NCBI GenBank assembly: GCA_023052935.1 | Contig: CM041293.1 | Coordinates: 152,085,474 to 152,149,473 of the forward strand | Source: Piezodorus guildinii | Taxonomy: Eukaryota > Arthropoda > Insecta > Hemiptera > Pentatomidae | Reading direction: 5' to 3' | Length of the DNA stretch: 64,000 nucleotides | Part shown: positions 33,169 to 45,200 of the stretch, piece after piece | Position numbering within the stretch: position 1 is the stretch's first letter | How the letters are laid out: each line of letters opens with the position of its first letter | The notes under the pieces: generated by a model | Told to the model about the DNA's origin: nothing | The model's input: the letters and a program-made list of their open reading frames with translations, nothing else | Database searches by the model: none | Made by a program: the position numbers and the translations under genes

Positions 33169-33660
33169 TTAACCCTCCTCGTAGGTTGAAGCGGCAGTGG
33201 CCCAGAGATCTTTTGTAAATATGATATTGGAGTGCTGGCAATGGCCAGCTTCTCCACTCATGCCCTGAGTGTATGTGGCTCTAGCGCCCTCGCGCAGCCT
33301 GCACTGGCTCTTAAGACCAGTGACGCAGCTGAATGAGAGGCGCTGGGATCTTCTGGCATTGTGCCTCGACATACACTAGTGGATCTCGAGGTTTGATTCA
33401 GTGATCCCAGGGGCAGTTTGTAAATATTGTAAATAGGTATGAATGTGAACAAGATTGTTATTATTATTTTCTTTATAGTACTTATTTAATTTTGTGTATA
33501 TATATTTTTTTTTCTTTTATTTGTTTAGTCTTTATTAATTTTTTTTTCTTTAATTTTATTTACAATGTACATATGGTATGAGTGATTTATTTTATCTCTA
33601 ATACTCATTGCCCCAGAAGGTGGCAGATTGTATTATCTCTTAATAAAAAATAAAATAAAA
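33169..33660 (+). other. GC-richer block ending in an A-rich tail
   Basis: 33169-33430 is clearly GC-richer than its surroundings. The sequence ends near 33660 as GCCCCAGAAGGTGGC followed by AATAAAAAATAAAATAAAA. This resembles the 3' ends of the I-group LINEs in the window, so it may be a LINE or SINE 3' end. Overlapping short frames encode nothing recognisable. Confidence 0.3.
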
Positions 33661-34500
33661 AAGATTGCCAAATAAAACTCTAGTCTCATAGTATTCTTTC
33701 GCCTGGGAAATTTAATTCACACTTTTTGACATATGCATTTTATTTGAGTAAGGAACAAAATTTAAGTTTCCAATAAGTAAGGAATTTCTAATCTATCTCT
33801 ATTGTGTTCATTTGTTTTAGATGAGGTGAAAAAATAAAACCGTTCTTGTTTTGTATTCAATAAAAATGCTTCAGACAATTGCACAATACTTCATGCTTTC
33901 CAATCATATGGAAACAAAGAAGAATAATGATATAAATAAAGCACCATTATAATAAAATTTAATATTGATTATTTAACTAGTGGAGTATTAACACTCATCT
34001 AGTTGCAATTATTCCTGAAATTTGAGTACAGGCGTATAGTTTCAGTTTTGGTAATAGTCAAATCCTCCACTGAAATTCACAACAATAATAGTAACTAAAG
34101 CTCCCTATATCAGTCTCCACTAACTTACAATATCAGTTACGCGCAGAAAGTTTAGCGTTGGTTTGTCCTCCTCTTATCCGATAAATTCGACGTTATTCAA
34201 ATTAATCGCTAATATTGTAAATAAACTATAGTTCTGAATTATATTTCGTTTAAAAAAATTCAAAATAAAGCCTGATTAAATTATTTTGTTTATTTTCTCT
34301 GCTGGCCTTAGACTTCGACTTCATTTCATGCTTTTGGGTCATTCCATACCAAGTGGTACAGCAAAAATAAATTGGTTGCTCGACTATTTTAGAAAAAAAA
34401 ATTAGGGTTAATTTTTTTGGTACAAAAATTTATAAATATATTTTTTTAATGTTTTGTCCTAAAGAAACGGTGACCATTTTTGGTTCAGAAACTAGGCCTT
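33661..34500. other. AT-rich spacer
   Basis: Nothing recognisable. Confidence 0.5.
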
Positions 34501-34504
34501 TATT

Positions 34505-35598
34505 TTGGATTTGCAAACATCTGCAGTTTTTATATCATTCAATAATTACTTGTCATAGGCTTCTTCAATGAAACGCATTATTCCACCCTATAAACTAATA
34601 CCAATATCACCCACAAAATTACAAATATATGTAAAAAAAAAATGTTTTTTCTTATCTCATTTACTGTTGAAAAGCTCCAGGAAAAAAGAAAACAATTTTA
34701 CAAAAACAAATTAGTGCAGCAGTACAGGCCGAATCCGAACTAGCTTAGAGGCATTTCCAGTTTGGTATTCCTAGATCCACTGCATGTGGTGGTTCCGACT
34801 GCAAGATTTCGCCTCAACAGTACTGGATGGGGAGAGGCCATCTTCCAGGCTTAAGTCAAAATACGTATTTCACATATATTTCAAATGTCAAAAACATATT
34901 CAAGACACGGGTAACAAAGATTAAAAAATTTAAAAAAATCTATTTTGGGAGATATCTGCATTTAGCTTCACAACTTCCAATTCAATCTTAAAGTTATTTT
35001 TTTTTTTTTATTCGGATACCTTACCGTTTTCCTCAATGGACAATAATAATACTGCTATAAGATCACATTTATCCAATATTTAAAGTATAAACACAAGAAA
35101 TTTCAAATTACATAAAATGAAACTAAAATAAATAAATGTAGGTATATAATAACTTTTTTATAAATTAAAGAAATACTAGGTTAACAAATAAATGAACAAA
35201 ACGTGAACGAACTCATACTTATGCAAAATATTTATGATCTGCTGGGAAATCCCGGACGGGGCTTGTACCCTCACTTGTGGAAGGGCAAGCAGAATCCGAG
35301 GGATCCCAGCGCCTCTATTATAGCCACACCATTGCCACAAAGTCATCGCACATGAGAGGAGAATCCGACCAGTGTCAGAATTCCAGCATAGGTATTTACA
35401 AAATAAAGTTAAAAATTAATACTGAAGTTTGAAATCCATATAAATTTGGGCTATTCAAAATACAGCAATAAACTCAATTAGTTGGGTGATATTGGCATTA
35501 GTTTGTAGAAAAGAATATACTCAAATCAAGAAATTTTATTTGAGAGACCTGCAGCAAATCATATTTGAATGATTAAAAAAACTGCAGATGCTTGTAAG
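34505..35598. mobile_element. Inverted-repeat DNA element, about 1.1 kb, non-coding
   Basis: The ends form roughly 100-bp imperfect inverted repeats (about 34508-34620 and 35478-35596). They share CATCTGCAGTTTTT, ATCATTCAA, AAACTAAT.CCAATATCACCCA and AATT blocks in opposite orientation. The interior (34720-34860 and 35240-35400) is GC-richer but has no transposase-like frame. The right end abuts a mariner inserted at 35601. The superfamily is unknown. Confidence 0.6.
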
Positions 35599-35600
35599 TA

Positions 35601-36199
35601 TTGGGTTGTGTCACATGAAATACCCGTTTTCAAGGTAAAGGATTTTTATTAAAAATACGATATGAAAACAAAATAATTTTATTCGAAGTATTTACCTTCT
35701 TTTTCTACACATATTTCCCAACGTGACACGTGCACTTGCATTTAGCTGAGAGTCCTTTAACTGTTTGGTAGGGGTTTCCTTCAAATGTATGTTAGAAGAC
35801 AATATTGTCTATTACGGACGAAGGTATTCCTCGAGCAAGTTTTCAAAGTCGGTATCCCCAGCTGAAAACTTAGCAAAACAATGGCGGGTGGTCCGCTCAT
35901 TAACACTCCCTACCCTAAACGCCTTGCAAATATTTCTAGCGACCTCAGCAGCTGAATGGCCGAGTTTAAACTCGTACAAAAATATTACTCGAAAATCGCA
36001 TATTTCCATATTCATATTTGGAGGTATACTAAAAAACAGGTAATTGATTGGGAAGCTAATGTTTATAATACAAAGGTAGAGGATTAGTAACGGATTACTT
36101 TAAATATGTAAACATTCGCATGAAAACAACAGAGATCTGCAAAATCCTTCATGAATTTCAAAAACTATAAAAACGGACATTTCATGTGAAACAACCCAA
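35601..36199 (-). pseudogene. Internally deleted mariner (copy 2), both TIRs present
   Basis: It is bounded by TIRs starting TTGGGTTGTGTCACATGAAA at the left and its inverse at the right (TTCATGTGAAACAACCCAA), with TA on both sides (35599-35600, 36200-36201). The minus-strand frame encodes the N-terminal mariner helix-turn-helix region (CDFRVIFLYEFKLGHSAAE, ARNICKAFRVGSVNE, FAKFSAGDTDFEN) and then decays. All catalytic residues are missing. Length is 599 bp against about 1.3 kb for complete mariners. Confidence 0.85.
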
Positions 36200-36201
36200 T
36201 A

Positions 36202-36887
36202 CAATAAGCACTTACTTTCGGAAACAATGATGGTCGCTATTTCTTAATGGCATGACATAAATTTTTTTTTAAACTTTGGTAGGAACTAAGAACCATTTTA
36301 TTAATCATGAATATATATTTTATTCAGGAAAAAATATAAAATTATTGATAACATATAATGATATTTCTCCCTTGATGAAATCGCATGATAGCGAAAGAGA
36401 TAAGGCTGACCCATTAATAAAAATCAATATCCGACGAATTTAAATTATTGTCGATCTTTTTTTTATATTTTACGACGGCTTAGTGCTAAAACAAGCAAGG
36501 TAATCCCCAGCCAACTCGTTTCCTCCTCTCTCCCTCCCCTCCTGCCTCCCTCCCGCTATTCTTCACAACTAATGGAGGATTAGCATTAATCCAAAACAGC
36601 TGAAGGACTTAGCAGTAGTTGTCAATTATTAAAGCACATCCACTGCCCGCTCCTCTATAATATAAACGGCGGTTGGAAACTTTCCGTTAATGCTGCAAAG
36701 TGTGAATTTTTTAAATTCTTTTGTAATCTGAAAAAAAAAATGTTTATCTCTAACCGTATTCTTTTAAGCTCAGTCATAACTCATTTTATTTTAATTTATT
36801 TCAATATCTGTATAAATTAATACTTTTGCGTTTTCTAAGAAAATGGATTCGAAAAATTTCATGATGGCAATATTTTTCTTTAACATG
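36202..36887. other. Spacer with pyrimidine-rich tract
   Basis: A C/T-only-like tract lies at about 36518-36560. No gene is present. Confidence 0.5.
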
Positions 36888-36967
36888 TATTGGGTTGTCC
36901 GCAAATCCGCAGGAAGTTGGTTTTGAAAAAAAAAAAACATTAACATCAGTTTAATTGTATATAAATA

Positions 36968-37615
36968 TTGGGTTGTGTCACATGAAATGTCCGTTTTCAG
37001 CCCAGTTCTTTCAATTTTTGCACGGTATGTTTTGAAACTTGGGGTCTTGCTGCCGCTCAGTGAGATCATGTATTGAGTACCCATGTATCGAGCTTTTTTA
37101 CTTTCCCAATACACTTTAGATGTCTGGAAACGGTAGATGCACTTGCATTTAGTTGTGCTGAGAGCCCATTAACTGTTTAATGGGGGTTTCCATCTACTGC
37201 ATGTTTATGTCCTCAAACGTTGTCTATTACGGACGGAGGTCTTCCTCGGGGCAAGATTTCCAAGTCGGTATCACCAGCTGAAAACTTAGCAAACCAACGG
37301 GGAATGGTCCGTTCATTAACACTCCCTTCCACAAATGCCTTGCAAATATTTCTAGCGGCTTTAGCTTCTGAATGGCCGAGTTTAAACTCGTACAAAAATA
37401 TAACTCGAAAATCGCGTGTTTCCATGTTCATATTTAGAGGTAAACTAAAAAGTGGGTAATGGATTGGGAACCTAATGTTTATAATACAAAGGTAGAGGAT
37501 TAGTAAATGTTTACTTTAAATTTGTAAGCATTCGGAAGAAAAAAACAAAGACCTGTAAAATCCGTTATGTATTTCAGAAACTATAAAAACGGACATTTCA
37601 TGTGAAACAAACCAA
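36968..37615 (-). pseudogene. Internally deleted mariner (copy 3), nested in an older mariner
   Basis: TIRs TTGGGTTGTGTCACATGAAA and its inverse, with flanking TA at 36966-36967 and 37616-37617. The host mariner frame resumes exactly at the right junction (CIDSSGNY side). The minus strand carries DFRVIFLYEFKLGHSEAK, NERTIPRWFAKFSAGD and GRPPSVIDNV, then the same internal-deletion junction as copy 1 (LSGSKTP.FKTYRA in another frame). Confidence 0.88.
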
Positions 37616-37996
37616 TAGTTTCCACTACTATCGATACATTTCCACCAACGTCTTGGGAACATTTTCATTCTTTCGGAATGTAATTTCCCATCCTCAGAAT
37701 TGATAAAATCCAATAGCGTTCTCTTATTGTTTATGCACATTAAGATTGTTGCAAAGTAAGCTTGTATAAAAATGATAATCCCAGAGTAGGGTGGATGTAG
37801 CAGAGTTACATGCTCAAGCTGCAATAGTTTTTGTGACGTCAAACGTAAGAAATGTGGACAAGTATTGTCATGAAACAAAATGGGCCCCTTCCATTAAGCA
37901 AAGATGGTTTCATTGATCCTAATTGTTGATGTATTGCATCAATTTGCTTACAATACAATTCGGAATTGATGGCTTCTCAAGGAATTAAGAAACTGA

Positions 37997-38205
37997 TTTT
38001 TTTTTTTTTTACTTCTTCCTCACCCCAAAACGCTATAACGGTGTTTCTATGGATAGGAGAATACAGCGGGGGGATTGACATCGAGTTAAAACCCCTGGAA
38101 CCAAGACGCGAACCCGTAATTAAATTAAATCTATATTTCTGGTCATTCGTGGCTGCTGGGTTTAATGAAGCTAACCACTGGGTCACCCCCTCCCTAAAGA
38201 ATCTG
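37997..38205 (-). mobile_element. tRNA-derived SINE (family 2) inserted in a mariner
   Basis: On the minus strand the A box TGACCCAGTGGTTAG lies at 38171-38185 and a B-box-like GGGTTCGCGTC at 38105-38115. A body and a 14-A tail (37997-38010) follow. Imperfect 11-bp direct repeats, matching at 9 positions, flank it (TTAAGAAACTG 37985-37995 and TAAAGAATCTG 38195-38205). It interrupts the old mariner frame, which supports the boundaries. Confidence 0.7.
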
Positions 38206-38924
38206 TAGTTCATAAAACCAAACGAAGCTCGCAAAACAGAACCATCACACTTATTTTTTTAATTTAAAAACAGTTTTGCTGGTTATCATTTATCGAGCCA
38301 CGGTCCAATACGTCAAATCTTATCGTAAAGCATCTACTTTTTATTACAAGTAACAAACAATCCTTGGCAAAAATGATGGCCACAACAAGTTATTGTTAGT
38401 CATAAAAGAAGTGAGGCCCAAATTTCATAATTTTTTTTTTTTAAGTGATCGCTTAATAAGTGAGGAACTCACGGATTGTTTCCCTGCTGCGAATTTCTCG
38501 AACTAAAGTTATCGAACAGTTCTTTAGTTATTTTCTTTCACCATAGCTTGCAGAACATCGTTATCAAGGAGTCCTTCCACGAATATCGTTGTCTTTTAGG
38601 CTAAAGTATTAATATTCTTTAAATCACCGTCAAAGGGTAGAGTCACTTTTTTAATATTCTTCTCCATTTGGATTTCGTTCCTGGTGAGATTAAATTTTTG
38701 TATAAAAAAAAAAAATAAATAAATAGATAAATCACATTTTAGTATTTTTTTTTTTTCTACAGAGGTAAACATCATTTCGAAAGAGGATTAATAAGTGTTA
38801 ACGATCATTAAAATGAATTAAGCAGTAAACGTAAACAGTATTATATAGACAGTTATTTAAGCAATTAATTAATTAAAGGGTATTTGTCATCGACAATAAT
38901 AAACTATATGAAAGTTTTTTATTT

Positions 38925-39420
38925 TACTTACCTATATATAAAATATATAGTAAGGGGAAGTCTTGCGATCGTAAGAATATTTGAATTCCAGTTTTCAAGG
39001 AAATACACGTTTCAGGGTCCCCTGAGTCCAAATGTCCAAATCCCCTGAAAAGGGTCCGTGTGTGTGTGGTAAGTCCAGCACAAAACAAAGAGTCTAGTGA
39101 AACTGAAATTTTATATTAAAGACAAATATACGCCCGAGATGTTACAGCAACTTTTTCATCAAAATAGGCTTACCAGAAGAGCAACTTTATACCATGCAGT
39201 TTGCACTTATGTACGATTTTCTCAATAGCGGCTTTAACAATTTTGATTGACGTAGATTTCATTCTGATTGAAATAGTCTGACTAATTGAAAATTCCGATA
39301 TTTTAAATTTTCTTCCTCTAAATTACCTATAATTATGTAAATTTTATAAAATTAACCACATCATCTGATTAGTATTGCTAAAAAAACAGGTAAATATGTA
39401 AGTTGAAAGAATTTGATATC
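38925..39420 (+). repeat. R1 dispersed repeat (most complete copy)
   Basis: The left part (GAATTCCAGTTTTCAAGG, GGTCCCCTGAGTCCAAATG, GTGTGTGTGGTAAGTCCAGC) matches 52870-53000. The right part (GAGATGTTACAGCAACTTTT and on) matches 24260-24560 and 53030-53190. Reads straight through the point where the 1.1-kb LTR-like insertion split the 23-24 kb copy. Non-coding. Confidence 0.65.
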
Positions 39421-40615
39421 CAACTAAAGGTGAAAATTGCAATAATATTTTTTTATGCAATTTTTAGATTTTGTTATAATATGAAAAGTAATATGACGCG
39501 CAATATAGCGTTTGAAAGCTAAAGATTTTAGAAAAATTATAATTTTGTACACACAATCGTTGAAGATAATGGAGAGTGACGAAAAGCTGATAAAACTAAC
39601 TGAATGTCGTAGATAATAATCTAAGAGATTATTTTAATAAAACGTGTTTTTATTGAAATCTAATGTAATTTATTCTTTAAAACATTTTAAATTAATTTTA
39701 ACAACGAAGGTAAGTGAAAGTCGTGTGTGGCGCTCACCAGATTTTTTCATATCATGACATAGCCTCCCTATACCAACATTTTTTAAGAGCAAATTGTCTG
39801 CTAGTTTGCTTCACTGTTATTATTTTATATTTTGGAGAAATAAAGTCATAAATTATTTTTTCTCCATTCTAAGAGGACAAAAATCCAACATAACCACTTG
39901 AAACAATAACTATTTACCTCAAACGGAAAGAATACAAACAATGCTAACAAGACTCATCAATCAAGGGACGGGGTCGGAGTTTGGAAACAGCCGTCAGGGG
40001 CAGATACTTCTCAGGCAACTTCTCACATCCACACCGGCGAAGCTCAAACTGTATCGCCTCTCTTACATAAATATCCTATAACCGAAATACATTATGTAAG
40101 CGCTCTAGAGTCCTCTTCACCCAAAAAGGTCAATCCTGTTCTCTTTCATTAAAAATGCACCGCCTCTTAAAGTCCGCTTAAATGTTCCCTTAAAAATAAC
40201 GGGAAAAAAAATTAAATGCTTATAGAATATTCAATCCGGGACCGTTCTATGTTCGATGTATCTTTAAACGGGTCGTTTACATTTTATGGCGTTATAAGAG
40301 TCTCTTTAAGATCCCAGGATAAGGAAATTTTCCATAGCGGAATAAGAAAGCTGATTCAATTTGTCAACTTTATCGAAGCCGTAGCGATAGGCAGGGGAGT
40401 GTCGTATACATAATTTAAAAATATAATAAGAAAATTTAATATATTTTTCTGACGGATATCATTTCTAGTTATAAATAAATTATTATTCTTTGAATATAAG
40501 AAAAAACATTTCATAACAGTTTTCACAGTGGAAATTAACAACTATGGATAAACCGTTAAAACATCTGGTGCGGGCAAAACACGACTTTCACTTACTTCGG
40601 TTGATAAAATCAATT
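39421..40615. other. AT-rich spacer
   Basis: A 65-codon open frame at 40216-40413 is not recognisable. Nothing else is seen. Confidence 0.45.
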
Positions 40616-40621
40616 AAGGTA

Positions 40622-41660
40622 CAAGGCACCCGGGATTGCTTTACAAACTCCGCAATTTCCTTCCCCCTACATACTTCCTCATCATCAAGTCCTACCTCAC
40701 TGACAGATCCTTCAAAGTAAATCATAATAATTCCTATTCATCCATTTTTAGTCGGTTTGCTGGTGTTCCTCAAGGCAGTATCCTAGGATCTATTCTTTTC
40801 ACAGTTTATACAGGTGATATCCCATCCCATCGTATCACTTTTCTTTCTAACTACCCTGATGACACTTGTGTGTTATCAGTCAATACTAATCCAACTATTG
40901 CCTCTCAAACTCTCCAATCCCACATCAGAGACCTCGAAGTATGGTGTCAGAACTGGAGAATTGAAATAAATGCCAGCAAATCCAACCAAATTACCTTTAC
41001 CCTTAGTCGTAAACCTATGACATTCTGCCCTACTGTCTCCTTCAATAATTCTCCTCTTGTCCTGGTTGAACAGATCCGATATCTAGGACTGTACCTTGAC
41101 AAACGTCTCACTTAGAACCCTCACACAAGACTGAAACGACAAGAAATTGCTCGACGTTTTTGACTAATTCAACATTTACTGGACAAACGTTCTAATCTTT
41201 CACTAAACTACAAAAGACTCATCTACATGACTATCATAAGGCCGATATGGACTTACGGAGTAGAGCTTTAGGGCTCAACTAAACCATCGAATTCTTCCCG
41301 TATCCAATCCCTACAATATAAAATCCTTCGTAAAATCCTCAATGCTCCTTACTTTGTCACGAATACACTAATCCATAAAGAACTTAATGATCCGTATGTT
41401 GCTGATTTGGCCCGATCTAGATACCATTCTTTTCATGGCAAAGTCCATTCCCATCATACTCCTGTAGTTTCAATCCTTTCTTCCTCATTAATTCCTGACA
41501 ATCCTCCGAGGCGTCTGAATAGGAGCTGATGGTCTAGTTTAAACATTTTTAGAGTGCTTCCATTGGGAAGCTTCTCTACATTACATTACATTCCAATTTA
41601 CTTTATGTATTACATGATACAGTTGTAAATTCCAATTTAAAAAAAAAAATAAGTAACTAT
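40622..41660 (+). pseudogene. Jockey LINE fragment, 5'-truncated
   Basis: It begins in mid-RT (HPGLLYKL-type, 40628) and covers GVPQGSILGSILFTVYTGDI, NYPDDTCVLSV (YADD mutated to YPDD near 40855), NWRIEINASKSNQITFTL and the C-terminal YIT(M)IIRPIWTYG, LRKILNAPYFVTN and NPPRRLNR. The 3' UTR ends in TACAGTTGTAAAT and poly(A) (41640-41650). Stops at 41116-41118 and further on show it is dead. It starts within a few codons of the same RT position as the fragment at 26055. Confidence 0.88.
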
Positions 41661-41739
41661 TAATTAAACTTAAATTTTCAATAAAATAAAAGTTGAAAAA
41701 TGTGATAAGAATGAAATTCAGTTCAGATGGGTCCATAAA

Positions 41740-42060
41740 ATGTTAGTCACCTCTTTCTTATGTTCGCCGCGATGTTGGAGAACTTCTCTGTACTTTCCCC
41801 AGAGTAAAGTCTATATCCTTCTTCCGTGAGATTTGGTCCTATAATTTTTCTAATGATTTTCCTTCTCTGTGTGAGAATGTTCTCAAGGTCGGCCTTTGTG
41901 GGTAGCGTCAGTGTCTCAATGCCACATAACACCTCGGGTTTGATTACAGTGTTGTAGTGACGAATTTCGGTGCAGGTGGACAGATATTTCTCGTTGTAAA
42001 TATCCTGTGATTTGAATAAGGCTCTCATTATTGCAATAACCAAGTGTTCTGGGCAAGTTT
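41740..42060 (-). pseudogene. RTE-type endonuclease-RT C-terminal fragment
   Basis: The minus-strand frame 42043-41747 has the signature of the C-terminal region of RTE-like proteins: YNTVIKPEVLCGIETLTL, then RRKIIRKIIGPNLTEEGYRL and IRKR. It is a different lineage from the 28-kb element. No RT motifs are present. Confidence 0.65.
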
Positions 42061-42296
42061 CTCCTTTCCCGTCAGCTCGAGCACTTTACTTAAGTACTAA
42101 AAGTGCGTGATCTTGTGGGTCAAACCATAATATGTATTCAAATTTGGTATGTGTAGTTTCGTTCAAAAGAGCTCAGTTTTTTTTTTTAATACTTTGTATT
42201 TATAATATGCATGATAATATTTAATAAATTTATTTATTTTACATTTAGGTGCCGTGTACCACAACATTAGGTTAGAGGCACCGTTCGTTGTATTAA

Positions 42297-45200
42297 TTAC
42301 AATTTTTTGTACAAATTAATCTTTTTGATATATTCCATAACTGCATTGTGGAACTTCCTGTCATCTCCTAGTAGTTGTTGTAGCTCGAGCCCGTCGATTC
42401 CATTTTTTCTCCTTTCTTCTTGGTATCTGATACAGTCTACCATTATGTGTTTTGCTGTGACTTTTACTTTACAGTTTTCACATATTGGTGGAGTTGTGCC
42501 TTCCAATAAATGACTGTGCGTGAGCCTTGTGTGTCCTATCCTCAGTCTGGTTAACAATAATTGATCCCTTCTTTGGCCTGAGATGAGGTTCCAGGGTGTC
42601 GCGTGGGCTCTAATTGATTTTAGCAAGTTGCTTTCCTTTACCTCTTGCCAATTCCGGTCCCAAGCTTTCTTAGTTTCCTTTCTTATTTTTGACTTGAAGT
42701 CGGGCAAGGGAATGGAAATTCGGGGAACTGGAAAGAGGGTACAGGCCTCTTTAGCAGCATTATCCGCTATATCATACCCCTCTATGCCTGCGTGCCCTGG
42801 GATCCACATGAAATTAACAGTTTTGTTTTTTCTTATGGTTTCAATAAGAGTCAAAATGTTTGATAAGATGTAATTATTATTTATTTTATTTTTACTGATG
42901 CTATTGAGGGCCAATAGGGAGTCTGAACATATTAAAAATTCATCACAGTTATTCAAACATAATATCAACTCTAACGCCAAGTTTATTGCAAACAACTCTG
43001 CTGAGTAGATTGTAAAAATATTTGGTAACGAGTATCGAATAATTTGACCCGTCTGTGAATATTAACTGATTTTTGTTATAACTCGCGGTGTATTCTTTGA
43101 AGTAACTACGTGTTACATAAGGATTTCTATGATTTTTGGATAGGTTAACCAGTGAGAAGTTAAATTTTGATGAAGATTGATGCCAAGGTGGAAGAGGGTG
43201 TGGGTGGACTATCTCTACTTTACTGTAAGGATCAAGAATTATCGAGCCAAAGTGCTGAGGAGGGTGGGCGGGAGACACAGGACTGATGCCCTCGAATCCT
43301 GGAGTTACTTTTACTTTTCTAACCGAAGCTTGGAGAACATTGTAAGCTCTTCGTAAAGGTAATGACCACTCCTCCGCGTCACAGAGCAGGCTTACCGTAG
43401 GGCTAGTTCTGAATGCTCCTGTCGCTAACCGTACCATGGAATGATGAAATGTATTCAATTTGTTTAGTAAGGTAGGAGAGGCACAGCCATAAAGGGGAGA
43501 TCCGTAGTCGAGAATTGGCCGAATTAGTGTCCGATATATCATGAGGAGTGTTGTCTTATCACTTCCAAAATTAATGTGAGACAGCTTCTTTAGTAGATTT
43601 TGTTTTTTGTTTAATTTAGACAAAAGGAAATCTATGTGGGGTTTCCATGTTAGCTTGTTATCGAATAATATGCCTAGATAGGAAAATGAGGAAACATGTT
43701 TGATAAGATGATTATTAAGAATAATTTGTAGTGTCCGATTGCAGCTAGTTTTACGGCAAAAGTGTGAGGAAACTGTTTTAGAAGGAGAAAATTTGAATCC
43801 CGATTTCGAAGCCCAGTCTTGAAGTTTATCGACTGTGTTTTGCAACACCGTTTGCCCGAAAATCAAGTCAGTGCAAGAGATGTAAATCAATAGATCATCA
43901 GCAAATAATGAGACATGAACCGGAGGGTGTATAAGATTTACAATATCGTTTATTGCAATATTAAAAAGAGTAGGACCAAGTACGGAACCTTGAGGAACTC
44001 CGTTGAAAAGATTGAAACTTTTTGAAATATATGTTCCTATTCTTACTTGAAATTTTCTCCTAGACATAAAATTTTGAATAAATTGCAACATATTGCCATT
44101 AATTCTCCATTCTTTTAGTTTCTCAATTATGAGAGATTGTCTCGTAGTGTCGAATGCCTTTTCAATGTCAAAAGAAACACAAAGTAGGTGCTGTTTAATT
44201 TTAAATGACTGTTCTATTGCAAAATGGAATTTAATCAATTGATGCTGCGTTGATCTTAAAGGTCTAAAACCGCATTGATTAGGGGATAACAATTTTCTTT
44301 TCTCTAATTCCCAGACTAACCTTCGGTTTACCATTTTTTCCATAATTTTGCACGGTACTGAAGTTAAGGATATGGGACGATAGTTATCAATTTGTTGTGG
44401 GTCTTTGTTCGGTTTAGGGATAAATATTACTTCAGCTGTCTTCCAGTTATTGGGAAATTTTCCGTCTTGCCACAGTCTATTGATTAAATTTAGGAACAAC
44501 AACAACGTTTGATTTGGAAAATTTTTAATAAAATGTACATGGATTCTGTCGGGGCCTGGGCTTGTACTGTTCATGTGTTTTAGTACAAAATTAAGCTCAT
44601 CTATTGTAAATACCTTATTATATGATTCGATATTTAAGATAACTTGATTTTCCATAATAGGACTGGTATGTATAAGGTTAGTATCGACAGAAAAACCTCG
44701 GGAGGAATCGGAAAAGAAAAGTCCGAACCCATTAATAATTGCAGAAATACCAGTTAATTCAACAGTACCATTCTTTAGTTTAGTTGGAAGAAAGTGGAAA
44801 GGTTTTCCAGATATCTGATTGATTTTATTCCATAGTAATGATGAAGGGGTCGAGCTAGTTATGGATGAAACAAAAGTTTGCCAAGAATGTTTCTTTGCTT
44901 GTTTTATTGTCCATTTTGCGACAGCCCTAGCTTTTTGGAATAGCAAGTGATTTTCCATGGTAGGGTGCCTTTTGAGTTGCTTTAATGTCCTATTTCGTGC
45001 CTTAATCACTAAACGACATTCTGTAGTCCACCAAGGTACTGGTCTTCTAATATATTTTTGTGGGTTGGTCTTTGGAATAGAATTTTCGGCTACATTGAGT
45101 AGTAAATCAGAAAATGATTCTATATCATTGGCGGCGTCATTACTAGTTTGAAACCCCGAAAATGAATTGATACAAGATTGCTGAAACTTTCCCCAATCTA

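Larger units (their letters stand above)
36890..38720 (-). pseudogene. Decayed mariner split by a second mariner and a SINE
   Basis: The left end is a mariner TIR (TTGGGTTGTCCGCAAATCC at 36890, TA before it). Read on the minus strand from about 38700, decayed frames show DNDVLQAMVKEN, NNN..WPSFLPRIV, KWMLYDK and WLDK. These are the block before and around the first catalytic aspartate, now lost. AINSELYCKQIDAIHQQLGS, LLNGRGP, FHDNTCPH (second D), HPPYSG (third D lost) and RWWKCIDSSGNY follow. The C-terminus and TIR are separated by an inserted mariner (36968-37615), and a SINE (about 37997-38205) sits between WLDK and AINSEL. The right TIR was not found. The motifs resemble the mellifera/vertumnana-type mariners, but that is tentative. 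Confidence 0.7.

Noticed and set aside
37977..38234. 85-codon minus-strand frame as a gene
   Set aside because: It coincides with a tRNA-derived SINE (A box, B box, A tail) inserted in a mariner.
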